NCBI RefSeq assembly: GCF_018143015.1
Contig: NC_054744.1
Location: 3,555,059-3,619,058, forward strand
Source of the DNA: Lytechinus variegatus
Taxonomy: Eukaryota > Echinodermata > Echinoidea > Temnopleuroida > Toxopneustidae
Reading direction: 5' to 3'
Length of the DNA stretch: 64,000 bases
In this document: piece after piece, positions 31,893 through 44,500 of the stretch
Layout: every line of letters starts with the position of its first letter
Numbering within the stretch: the first letter of the stretch is position 1
Translations under genes and position numbers: made by a program
Notes under the pieces: model-generated
Database searches by the model: none
What the model saw: only the letters and a program-made list of their open reading frames with translations
What the model was told of the DNA's origin: nothing

Positions 31893-32165
31893 TACGGGGA
31901 AACTCTACAACGCATCGATTCCTTTGAAATGGAATTAAAATAACATTGGAGAGCTGAGAAGCTTTTGTCGACAGTTGGTGGACTGGGACAGCAGATCATC
32001 CAAAGATTTGCACCGGACGAACAATTGCAAATATGTCGTTGTCCAGATTCAAAAGATTCCAATGCTGTCCCGGTCCACCAACTTTTAACAAAAGCCTCTC
32101 AGCTCTCCGTTATGATTTTAATTGCAGTTTCAAAGGAATTGGTGCATTTTAGAGTTTCACTGTAA
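31893..32165. mobile_element. Long-arm hairpin MITE
   Basis: The arms are about 100 bases each. The left contains GAAACTCTAC, GATTCCTTTGAAAT, GGAGAGCTGAGAAGCTTTTG and GTTGGTGGACTGGGACAGCA; the right, reversed, has GAAACTCTAA, AATTCCTTTGAAAC, GGAGAGCTGAGAGGCTTTTG and GTTGGTGGACCGGGACAGCA. Nearly the whole element is a self-complementary hairpin. Confidence 0.8.
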
Positions 32166-32745
32166 AAAATACGAAAAGTCCCGATTGATGATGATGGTGG
32201 TGGTGGTCACGATAAAGGTGAAAATGATGGACCAGAAAAGGGCTAAGCAAATAATAACAGGATGATAATGATTAAATTATTGTAAAATCTAGATTTCTTG
32301 CATCTGGCCATTCAGCTGTCCATATGACATATACCACCGTTCTTGCTCCTAATAATGATATATGAACTTTCTTTAAGAGTTGATAAATTTGTGAGCATCA
32401 AAACATAACTGCAGTTCTAACTGACACTTCATAATTTTGCATCTTTTACAGAGTCGCAAATCCTCTTTACTTTCTTAAAAGTAAAAAAGATTTTACACGT
32501 ATTGAAAACACAACTTATTCGAGGGTTTTCTTTCAGTTAGGCACTTGACGCAAGTCAAAACCACACCTTTCCCGCAGGAATCCTTGCAAGCAGCTTTTCA
32601 TTACAAATCACGCCACGGTCACCAAAGACAAAACGATAGAGACTGCAGGAAAGCTGCAATGAAAAGACACATTGGATCCTTGTAACAGGATTCCTGCTAA
32701 AAGACATGGCAAAGACTTTTGAGAAGTTGCCTTGTCATCTCTGTT

Positions 32746-32976
32746 AAAAGCCTTGTATCTCAAAATTAAAATATTTTCGAGGAGACAGCTCAGATTAAGC
32801 TTGATTTTCGAATGATACCATGGGTAGCAGCCTTTTTTTGCCTTAGAAAGAGTCCTTAACGGGTATCAGGAGACTGATTTCAGACAAGATGAGACTCCCA
32901 CCATTGCTACATGTATATTTCAAGACTACAGCCTTTTCTAAGCTGCCTTCAAATTTGTTGAGATACAAGGTTTTTT
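32746..32976. mobile_element. MITE, copy 2 of a two-copy family
   Basis: The left AAAAGCCTTGTATCTCAAAA and right reversed AAAAAACCTTGTATCTCAAC arms continue with similarity into GACAGCTCAGATTAAGC and GGCAGCTTAGAAAAGGC. The interior matches the copy at 27674-27870 but is more complete. Confidence 0.7.
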
Positions 32977-34534
32977 CAACCCATCCACATTATGCTATGA
33001 AACCATCAGCGTAGAACCTCTTCGAACAAACACAACATTTCATACTGCCACCTTTAAAGAGAAAAGAGTTGATTGCTAGCTCTACTTCAAATGCACTAGT
33101 TTGGCAAACGGTTATCATTTAGTGAGCAAAGCTCCAGGAAGACCAGACACGTGGTGGGGTTCAAACAGTTGCCATCGTTTCTATCAACTGTTGGATAAAG
33201 CAGGTTGATAGAAAATTCCATCAAAAAAATAGATGCTTTTAAATTAAAAATAGAAAGTTTTCTTTTTATCTTTAAACCTCTGAAAGGATAATTCCTTCCA
33301 AGAAAATCTATTACATGACACTGCATATATTTATTCTTTTATCTGAAAATTATCAAGGACATCTTTATACAGATTACTTCTCTAAAACCAAACAAACATA
33401 CAGTGTCTATTCACTGATTTTTTTTTAACATCCACATCGAGTCTTGCCACTATTTTTACTTGAAATATTTGCAGGCATGAGAGACATCATTGTGTAACCA
33501 AAACAAACATCTGCATATTCCTGCACACAAATTGCAAGAAACTGTGAGTAAATCAAGCAAAGCCCCCCCCCCCCACTCCCACCATACAATTACTCTCCAC
33601 AATAAAGACAGTGTATTGTCACTTGAAAATGTGATAAATAATACAAAAATGCATGTAAAGAAATTACAAGTTCATTTTGGCAAGAGAAATGATACGAAAA
33701 TGAGAAGAGCGTCCTCCAGCACATCTGTACACAAGTACAACAATGCTATCTGACCATCAATGCATCGTCTACAAAAATTTGTTCTTCTATTTTGCATATA
33801 TTCTATAATACCTGCTTAAAGATACCCATGCAAAGAGGCCTTCAATTGCCAACATACAGCACATGTGCATGTAAATCTCCTGGGAAGTGTTGATGAAAAG
33901 AAATGTGAATATACGCCTATGTGTTTGATCGGCGCACTACTGTGCATACTTTTCCAAGAGCACTTTGCCTACAGTGCTGTGGTCTAATTTGGGGGAATAT
34001 AAGGAAAATTAGAAAATGAAATACAAAAAGGAGGGGGTAAACAAAAATTTTTAACTGAGATCAATTGAAATGTTTTCTTAAGATCAAATTAGATCCATAC
34101 CGTGCACAAATTAAAGGCATATTCTTGGCAACATTGGAACACCCTGTGCTCACTGATTAGATTGCAATGAAAACTATACCTTGTATAATGATAAAGGCAT
34201 AACAGTGCAAAAGATTGAGAACAGAATATATATAGATTTCACAAATGTGCATGATTGAAGTGGGTTTTTAACACATACTGAAGTGATGATCACAGAAAAA
34301 AAAATCTTTTTCTTTTTGCATTTCAACAGTTTTTACATCATACCAGGGAGAGGCATGACGAAAAATACAATGACCCCAATTCGGGGGAAATTGGTCCAAA
34401 GGGGGCCAAGATATGACCTCATAAATACAATTAGCCCCCTGTAAGTATTATTGGCTTGGTTCATAGCATTTCAAACAAGACCAATAATAACTTTATTTTA
34501 ATGGGGCTAATTATCTTTTCGTGTGGTCATATCA
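32977..34534. other. No gene seen
   Basis: Non-coding; contains a C-run near 33565. It might include part of the myosin 3' untranslated region, whose end could not be placed. Confidence 0.35.
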
Positions 34535-34807
34535 TGGGTGCGTTGTGGTCTAGTGGTTCTGACTCTCGCCTTTGAAACAGATGGTCATGGAATCGTATCC
34601 CAGCCATGGTGTGTTTTCCTTCAGCAAGAAATTTATCCACACCGTGCTGCACTCGACCCAGTTGAGGTGAATGGGTACCCGGCAGGAGTGATTCCTTGCA
34701 TGCACTGAGCACCAGTGATGGTAGCTCGAGCTAAAGCCGGGGTAATAATAGCAGCGCTTTGTATCCTCAGGCAAAAAGCGCTTTATAAATCCAGCTATCA
34801 TTATTAT
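34535..34807 (+). mobile_element. tRNA-derived SINE, copy A
   Basis: Head GTTGTGGTCTAGTGGTTCTG (A box) and GGTCATGGAATCGTATCCC (decayed B box), then the family body TTCAGCAAGAAATTTATCCA and GTGCTGCACTCGACCCAG, and a tail AAAGCGCTTTATAAATCCAG with ATTATTAT. Same family as copies at 50.5, 51.8 and 56.0 kb. Confidence 0.85.
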
Positions 34808-35306
34808 ATCTCGGGCCCCCATCAACCAATTCCCATCGATTTAGAGATCATTTTTATCTTGCTCTACCAAAATGTTATTAATACTGCTGAAATGCAAAAA
34901 AAGGGGAAATTGATGACATCATACTCTATAGGTTCAATTACTCCAAACTGGAATGCTCTACTGAAATTCAAAATGGGGTTCTTTTAATTTTTATGTTTAT
35001 GAAAAATGTATGTTGAAGCTTTGTCCACAAACAATTTCATACATCTGGCTATCACATATGTTTATCAATATATTTGTAATGATAGAATAAAAATAAGATA
35101 ACTTTTACATGTGTCAGCTGTATAGATTACAAAGGACCTTTTTTTCAAAACGCATGTCCATGTGAATTTACTTTATATCCATGCCCATTAAATTATGAGT
35201 TTTCAACATAAAATGTACAAGCTTGAAAGCTTAATTTTGAAACACCTTGGTATTGTATTAATCTTAGATAAAGCATGAATTAAAAAAAAGGAATTTTAAG
35301 TTCAAA
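34808..35306. other. No gene seen
   Basis: AT-rich non-coding sequence. Confidence 0.35.
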
Positions 35307-35616
35307 GGCCCATATTCTGAAGTCAGGTTTAACTTTATAGACCATGGTCTAACTCTGTGCTAAAATTATGGGAAGCCAAAAGAGTCAAAATGTTTATTAA
35401 GTTGTATGTTTCTCATGTTTAATGTGCTCTTTCCTGATTCATCGATGATGAAGACAATCATCTATTTATACTTCCTAGACAATTATGATTTGAGAGCCAA
35501 ACGAGCTGAAATATGATATCTCTACTGTTAGTGATTTATGTAACAATTGGATATCCATACTTAGACCACAACTTTAAACCTGAGTTTAAGTTAAACCCGA
35601 CTTCAGAATATGGGCC
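35307..35616. mobile_element. MITE with GGCCCATATTCTGAAGTC ends, copy 1
   Basis: The left GGCCCATATTCTGAAGTCAG-GTTTAACTT is the reverse complement, with one mismatch, of the right end AAGTTAAACCCGACTTCAG-AATATGGGCC. A second copy of the family is at 47610-47906. Confidence 0.85.
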
Positions 35617-36125
35617 AATGGGTTAAAGTTGTATGATTCAAGCTTAAACAACTAAGAAAACCAAGTAAGCATTAATTAGCAACATACGTGTAGTAAGTAT
35701 CATTCATAAAATTATGCTTTCTTGAAAAATAAGAATATCTCAAATAATACTGATACAGCATGGGTATACATGATTTTCATCTGAGTTGGAATACTGTGTA
35801 TTTCACACATCACATCGAAGAAGAAGGGAAAGGTTCGCTTCAAAAGTCGAAAATCTTTCTTCTGGAGATGTGGGATCGATTCTGGAGACAAACAAAGACA
35901 TGTATTTGGCTTGAGGATAAATGAGTTGCAGTTAGATGAGATATACACAAATCATCAGGAAATTACATGTAGAAAGGACTGTCAAATACGATGGGCATAT
36001 AATATCTCAGATCTGTCCTCGCACATATTTGTTCACACACTCAATCAATCAATCCGCAAGGTCTAGGGGAAGCGTCTTCATGTAGTATCTTGAATCATCA
36101 AGACCTTACAAGCCATCGACATCCC
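35617..36125 (-). other. Likely 3' untranslated region of the myosin IX gene
   Basis: It follows the myosin stop codon on the minus strand and has no other gene. The polyadenylation site could not be fixed; a long 3' UTR is possible. Confidence 0.35.
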
Positions 36126-36558
36126 TCAAACTTCAACCACCGAATCGTCCAGTTTGGCGTCGGTTTTCTTGTTGTATTTCCCCTTTTTCTTCTGTTTCTT
36201 TTCCTTGGATCCTCGTTTCTTTTTTATCTTCTCCTGGGGAGGCGGTGCCTCTGGTTGCTTCTCCTTGCTTTCCGATGCCGCAGAGGAGGAGGGAGCGGGT
36301 GCTGCTTCCACCTCGTCCTGTCCCAGGAGCATGGAGTAGCGGGCCGGGGGACGCTTCTTCTGCTTCGGTGCACGGTTCTTGTTCAGATGACTCAGCTTGG
36401 AAGGGGAGGCGGCCGTGTCGAAGGACACCCGATCATGATGGATGCCGGAGTCCAAGTCATCAACGCTGGATGCGTCCAGATCATCCGCACTGAAGTTATC
36501 ATCCTCACTCGCTATAGGACCAACGTTCAGAGTTGAAAGGTCAGCTGTCAGATCACGC
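36126..36558 (-). CDS. Myo9: Myosin IX last coding exon E13
   Basis: Acceptor CTCTTTTTCTTCTAG (AG at 36560-36559). Phase fits E12 exactly (AA+G). [20 protein letters not shown], then [36 protein letters not shown], an Ala/Pro-rich stretch and a lysine-rich end [20 protein letters not shown], stop TGA at 36128-36126. The basic end could contact acidic lipids or actin. Confidence 0.85.
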
Positions 36559-38461
36559 CTAGAAGAAAAAGAGAGAGAACAGATATTTGTTTTAAAAAGG
36601 ACATTTATGAAAAACAGGCATGGAAAGGATCTGTCTTTCTGTAATACAATTGATTTGCAATTGATCTACCTTTGATCTGTAACCTGTGACTACTTAAGTC
36701 TGGAATTCACATAAGCTTTCTAGAGGGATTTAAAGACAACTTGGTTCTAATTGTTTGCAGGATTGAATTTAATAACATGTATTCAACATGAATATGGAAA
36801 CAAAACATCTTTTACACACTACCATAAATCACAAGTATGAAATCTAGCAAAGCAATTTAATAGAAATTCAATATCAGGGACAGTGATTATTTTCAGAGAT
36901 CTTCAAGAATAACAACTGAAATGTCTAGCAAAGTCATTCTGGGGCCTGTTTCATAAAGACATACAGCTATGGTATCTATGGTAACACAGCTCAACAGCCA
37001 ATCACAATCGATATTTCCATGGAAGTTACAATAATGCCAAACTTACAATAGTTGTAAGTTTTCATGAAAAAGGCCTCGGATCTAGATACATTGTAATAAT
37101 GAAAGAAGAAATACAACACACCACATGTACATGGGAATGTAATATTTTTCACTTAAAATGAAATGGAATGGCATGGATATACTGACAAAAATGATGAAAA
37201 TTTGAAATAGCAAAGTCCTTTGACAGTAATAGAGAATTTCCATGGGGATTTATGAAATCAAAAAGATCTGTGTACTCCATCCCACTCCCATCCCACCCCT
37301 AAAAAAATTCCAATAAATTTAATACCAATGAAAAGATCCAAAATAATCCACAGCATAGCCATATAGTTTTCTATCCATGCCATTTCCTGCATGATGTACT
37401 GTAAATATCATACTTCCAAAGCCCTTATAAATAAGCTATTTAAGATATCAACTTTTATAATCTCTTGAATGAAACAATAACACAAACTCTGAAATGAATC
37501 TCTCTTTATTCTGAAAAATGTGTGAAAAGTTATACCGCCACCAAACCATATATGTATTACAATCAGGGACAGCACCATCTAGTTTTTTTTAGGGGAGCAA
37601 GAAGACCTAAAAATTATGTCACTTTTTTCTTCTTGATTGATTCATGGACTCTCCTGTATTAGAGAGCTATTGAACATGTTCCATGTTAACTTTTTATTTT
37701 CTTCTTTTTTCTTCCTTTTTTTACCTTTTTCTTCTTTTTCTTCTTTCCTCTTTTTTCATGTCAGTTTTTACTAAATAATGGGGGGGGATATCCCTGTACA
37801 CAATGTCAATGCAGATTTTTCCCAACTTTTAAACATGGAGCATGTAGTAAAAGGTAATTTTTGAAAATGTAGGAAAATCATTAAATCAAAAGCTCAGACT
37901 GGTTAAAATTCAATTTCTTTCAAACAAATTCAGAATAGGCGGTAAGTCAACCCATGGGAAGTGTTTGTGTGTTTACCTAATACTTAATTGAATGAAACTT
38001 GTATCTACATGCAATACCCACATGACTGAGAAAAATAACAAATGCAGTCAGTCTAAGCCATAAACAAAAAGAAAAGTGAAAGTTCATTATAAATTTATTT
38101 TTCCCAACAAACATGCACAGCATAAACCACTCCCAGTAGAAATCTAATGCTTTACCACACAATTTTGTTTGTTTCCTCAAAGAATGAACATATTTTAATA
38201 GCATGCAAGCATTGTACATTAAGTATATGACTTTGTAATATAGCTATACTACATGTACTTGACAAAGCTACTCATATCGTTTGAGCAATGGATGAGGGTT
38301 TTTTTACTTTAAATTTCAAATCAGTGGAAGAGAGAAAGAGTTACCATTGTTGCATCCAGCTTAATGAGCTAAATCAATATAAAGACAAATCACAGTAAAA
38401 ATAATAATTATTTAATTTGTGAATCCAGCATTCATTATTTGTTTATTTATTTATTTATTTA

Positions 38462-38501
<40 letters not shown>

Positions 38502-41500
38502 TTCATTCATTCACTCATTCATTTATTTATTTATTTATTTATTTATTTATTTGTTTTAAATTTATTTATTTTATTTATTTATTTATTATTTCACAATAAT
38601 ACTTATGGGTTTATAGCAAAGTATTGACACTGAAGATATTTATAATGCACTTGCCCTGCCCTTTTTGTACACTCCAACAAAAAAATGATTTATCAAATAT
38701 ATGAAAGTGTTTAAGAAGCCTAATGTGAAGTTTCCATGGAAATGTTATAAACTCACTATTTCTTTTGCATATTATCATATCAAATACATATTATACACAG
38801 ATTGGACAAGGAAGGATCTATATTTATTGAACCAGAGTCAGTTGCAATAACAGTAATCCTGCATATTCAAAGAGGAATCAAACCTTGCTCCAATTCAAGA
38901 GGAAGTACAAGTAATTAAGGTATTTCAGGAAGTAAAATAAAAACAGAAATTGTGAGTTGGCAATCTCATCGGTTTGAATTCCCTAATTTGCATACCAACA
39001 AGAATGTGCATATACATGTTTGGAGAAATGGAGCGCAACTTTGAAAATGACACAACTTTCTTATTTCACACTGAAATTTCAATGAAATCTATGGCTTTAT
39101 GTTTGTTTGATTTTTCTCTATTTTTACAATTGCTTTGTTGTGGACTTGCTCCTTTAAACAACAGAAATTCTCCAATGGCAATCCATCATGATTGTGTCAG
39201 GACTTTCTGCAACTTTGGGTTATCATTAATTCTAAAACCTTGACTCAATTTGTTTGTTTCAAACTTTGCTCAAAAAATAAAAAGGACCCATCATTTAGCA
39301 TGGGTTTCGAAAATCACAGAAGTTGAGAATTCCATCAAAGTAGCCATTATATATAAAGGTATATTTATCTGAACTTTGATAACAGGTGGTTACAGACCGC
39401 CTCGAAGTTCATAAGTTCCAGGTATTTTCTGATAGGGAATTTTGCCCTGATCAACCCTGATCAGAAAGTACAAGGTAATTTTGGCAGTGTGAAAGCAAAT
39501 TACGCATAATATCCCCCAGGAAAATAGGAACTAGTCAAAATTACGAGAACTTTTTCAGGGATATTTCCAAGGTTGCGGGTATTTTGGCAGTGTGAAAGCG
39601 TTTAAACATGCTTAGCCCAGCATGTAGTTTTACACGGGCACCGCGGGTGGCTGCTTAGCTTGCAATTTTAAATCTTGCGCCTTTGGGAACTTTCAGAACG
39701 TTCCCCGAAGGGTACGTTTCAGGGTGGTGTGAATGCAAAAAAAATAATTATGGAGTATTTATCGAGAGCCTGAAAAAGTTCTCGTGATTCAAGGGGGATT
39801 CTTGCGATGGAGGCGGTTTGAAACCACCTGATGTTTCCACTATGAAAGTACAGCCACCAAGGGTCACTTCCATCTCCAAATGACACAGATTTGACAAACA
39901 TCCTCTTCATTATCGGTGCCATCCAGGCAGATAACACATCTCTTGGTAATCTCACTAAAACAGCTGACTTGGACGGCAGATTACTATTGCTGTCAAAAGT
40001 GGGAACACCCTACAAATTATACTCCGAAACATACCAGTTGCAATTTCTGTGCTTTTAATCTAAATATGACAGCAGTCCCGTTTTGCTATCACACCAAAGG
40101 TGAACAGACCATTTATTTTTAAAGATCACAATCTACATACAACATTTCAAATGGAGAAGTTAAGTGAATGAGATCAGTGCATGGTTGTTAATTTCATGAT
40201 AATATTGCACAAAGAAATGTTTTGCAAATCAATAAAGCAAAAAAATATTGTTCATTTTGTGTATTTTACAATACATGTACCTGCAAACAATAAACATGCA
40301 GAATATGTTAAAAATAGCAAATGGGTTTAATAGAAGAATGGAAACCTATAAAACATCATTTTTGACATTATAAACCATAACTACAGTCAACCTTAGAAAA
40401 GTTTATCTCTTACAAACTATTCAAAATTTTGCTTATTCAAGCAAAGGGGAATAAAAAAGGTGCTGTCCAGTGTTCAAGTCACATTATTTTCAAGCTGGTG
40501 TAGAACTGTAACAGCACTCATTTTTTCATCCAATGATTTTTTTTTTCAGTCATGCAAGTCAAATTTCAGTAATACAAATGTTTTAGATAAAAGTTATTCA
40601 ATGAGCAACTAAGGGTAGGCTGACAGTAATCATGTTTTTTTTTTATTAAAAGAGGAACAGGTTTAATTTTTCTAAAGGATTTGATCAACATCCCCCCAAA
40701 TAAAGCATGAGCACTGCAAAAAAAAGAAAGAACTTACTTTTCTCTCTCTAATGTCCTGATCTGTTCCGTAAGCACATTCTCTAGTTCGTGGCCTCCTTCC
40801 GATGAGTTGATACTCTCAGCCCCTACCGAGCCCGTCGAAGGCGGGTGACCCGAGTCCGCTGACGGGTCCACAGTAACTTTGATCTGCAATTCAGGGGAGG
40901 GGGGAGGAATAGAATGCGTAGAACCATGATGTTTAGTCTGTTGACGTTGTTTCAACTTATTGCCTTTGTTCAGTTTCCTATTGCCGCTTTTGTTCGGGGC
41001 TTTCTTGAGGACCTTGGGGTCCGTGCTCTCGTCGTCTGTCGGACAGATCTCCTCGGAGTTGTTGACATTCTCGTTGGCCGTCTCTTCAACCTTGCCATTC
41101 ACCTGATTGCCAACCTCCGCATTGACCTTTGAACTCGACTTCTTAGGTTTTTTGTGTTTACTGCCAGAAGAACCCATAGTTACTGTTTAATCCACTCTCT
41201 GTATATTGCACTCAATGACCACACAGCGATATTGCACAATGCTTTTCTGATTTTTTTTCCTTCTAAAAAAAATCACATTGTTGGGGGAACGTCTTGACTA
41301 ATTATTTCCCAACTCCATTACACACTCTACATGAAGAATGTTTTGTAAAGTGAAAGCGGAAAAGAAACCAGCTGTACAATTTCCACATATGTCCTTAATC
41401 CTCTGAATGCAACTTCATGAGCACTGATTGATAAAATGATGGTATATTCCAAGATCATTCATCAAATAGAAATAGTTATAACAATGACTCCATCATGAGG

Positions 41501-44500
41501 CTCAAATAGAAACAGATAGATTCAAAATAAGCTTGCAGCGAACAAGCAAAAGCTCCTGGCATGTGACACAATCCTCTACATGATAGATGTCATTGGAACT
41601 CTTCCAGCAGTAAACCAATGACCTTCCACACAGTATTCTCCCACATGACATGCACAAGAGGTCTAAACTGATGATCAGCCAGTCAGCCACCCACACTCGA
41701 TTACTACCACTGAGTGCTTAGACCATCACCAATGATGAAACACTGAATCATAGAAAATGCTGCCTCTCTTAATACCTTGTTCTACTAGTACTACCAGATA
41801 ATATTTCCTCTCTTCGGCACAACACATCCTTCCTAAAGTGAAGGTCACATGACCGGACTATTATTTGCACATTTTTTCTCTGGATCTGATGATGGTTAGG
41901 CAGGCCTATATCGCATTGTGATAGCGCACACATCCTTTTCCTGTTGTCGTTGCATCGACTGGTAATGGTATTAAACACACCTACGTACAAGGTACAGTAG
42001 TCATCTCGATTGAATTCATGCGTTCTTGGGGGGGGGGGGCCACCAAATTATAAGGATGATCGCTTGCCCCCCTCATCCAACTAGGCATCACACAAACACA
42101 CAATGCATCATTCTTATTCATAACTAACAACTACAACAACACAAAATAAAATTGAAACCACTTTCTCTTTACCCCCCCCCCCCCACCTGCAACCCCCTCT
42201 CTCTTTCCCCCTCCCCTCTCTCTCTCTTTCTCTCCATCTTTTTTGTTTTCTTTCTCTTTCTACTCATCCTTCTATCTCCCCTTACATCCATTTTTATTCT
42301 AATATCTCCTCCCTTCTTCACAATCCTCCTCCTATTATATTGAACTAAAATGTAAATAGTGTTTATACAACTTTACGTTAAATTCCTTATGAATGCTAAA
42401 ACACATTTTCTTATACTTTACTCTCCTCAATTTATATCTGTCCCAGTTTGGATAAGATTATGTAAATTGCAGAGTTCTTTTCGCTTGTCTCACATTCCCC
42501 ACCATTTCCTGTTATGCCCCTTTCTATTGTTGATGTACTAACAAGGAAACGGGCGCTTTCTCTTCCTTCAGACAGAAACTGACCAATGCTAGACATGTGG
42601 GGAGTAATTCATGAAGAGATTTGTCAGTGACTTTCACGACTATTGTTATAAGCTACAAAAATCCTTGCATCTGATTGGCTCAGAGCAAATTTGGTAGTGA
42701 AAATCACTGATTATTTTCTTCATGAAAATGGTCCCCATGGAAAGCATTTCATGGTGAAGAGATTTGTGGGTGATTTTCACTGAAAATTGTTTTAAGCTAC
42801 TGAAATCTTTGCATCTCATTGGCTAATAACAGAGAAGTGTAAATCATGGACTCTTCATGAAATACTCTGTTGAATCCATACAAAGTTGATCAATCTCCAT
42901 ATTCTTCAGGAGTGTATCTGTACAAAGTTAGCATTTTATAATATCAAACACAGATACGTAATATAATCTGTGCAACCATACCATGTGATATTGGCATCAG
43001 GCTATGGATGACTTTACAACAGGCTGGTGTACTGTATACCGGGGGGGGGGGGGGGGGGGAGAGCAGTCAAATATATTGCTGAAAACATGCATGACCAAAA
43101 AACACGTTTAAAGGGGTATATGTATTTTTTTTCCAGTTTTGGATGCTTGCGGCCCGTGCACTCGTTAAAGGTATCAAAAACACTGATTATAAAAAAAGGG
43201 TACTTAGTTTTGAAAGACTGGTCAATGGTCAATTGTGGGGTCAAACGTATTTAAGGTATGTTTTTTTTCCAAAGCTTTTTTTAATACTAGACACACGTGT
43301 TTAGGGTATGTTTTTTCTCCAAGCTTTTTCCTCGGGGTCATACTCCGGCGACAACTTGTTTAGGGGCCAAAACACACTACTATTGTTCAGGCCATTATTT
43401 GCCACATTTTAGATCACATTCTGATATTACCCAGCTATTCAAAATACAAATAAAACCCACCTCTTTCAAAAATTCTAAACTAAGTTAGGTTCAATCTATG
43501 ATTTACTATTCTTTGATGTTTATAACATATTCATAAATGTTTAATTATAAATTCTACAATCACAACCATATTTCCCGCTTTCCTCACGAATAGAGACCTG
43601 AAGGTATTATTGTATCTATTACGAATTACTATTATTCTCAGAAATACATGTATTTTCAAACTTTGCTCAACTTGTGAAAATAAATAGTTGAGCTCCCACT
43701 TTGGCACCTCATAGTCCATTCGTTCAAGTCATTCATAACTTTATGGACAGTGTTATGAAAAAGCCCCCTTTTATTATAATACATACACCCTTCTCAGATC
43801 TTCAGGCAAACTAATTGCAATTTCAGGAAATAAATACGAAAACAACTTTTGCTTTCACTCTTAAAGATGTATTGAAAGTAAAATTGTGGTTAAACTTTAC
43901 CAAAAATTAATTTAATGCTATGAGAATACTATCCTATTTATCTTAGATATCTATAATTCATATACATGTACTTCTCAACATAGGAAAGACTATGGGTAGG
44001 CCCTGATATAATAAAATGGTTCACAGTTATAAATTATTAATATATTTTTCAATTTTCTCTGCGCAATGTGCATACATGTATAGTATTTCATATCACATTT
44101 GAATTGATGGTAAAACATAATTACATGTATGTTCCTTGAAATCAGGGATATCATTTACTTGATTTCCAGGAAATGTACATGTACATGCACCAGAAACTAA
44201 AATATATCTAAATCCAATATACATGTAGAAGCAAATTTCTGGCTGCCCTGACTGCCTGGGAATGTCATTAAACATGTGGCCTCAGAAATACGGAAAACAT
44301 ACATGGGCTGGTTCGGAAATCATACTTTTATGGCAATGTCTTCAAAAATGCAAAGTATCCCATGCAACTCTCTCCCTTGCCATAAATGGGCATGCATTTA
44401 GGGGGAATGACTGGCAAAAGAAACAGATCGGTCTATGGTTTCTTAACATCACGCAGTTTTAAAATCTATCATAATCATACATGTATGCCTCCACCATTTC

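Larger units (their letters stand above)
36559..40737 (-). other. Myosin IX intron E12-E13
   Basis: About 4.2 kb without other genes. It holds a GGCC-ended MITE (36941-37079), a G-run at 37782-37789, an ATTT/ACTT microsatellite (38440-38590) and a 448-bp inverted-repeat element (39383-39830). Confidence 0.7.

Noticed and set aside
36090..36536. 148-codon plus-strand frame with hydrophobic stretch
   Set aside because: It is the antisense of the lysine-rich myosin exon E13; the leucine-rich look comes from reversed AAG/AAA codons.
38439..38627. Plus-strand Leu/Tyr/Ile-rich frame
   Set aside because: Translation of the ATTT/ACTT microsatellite.
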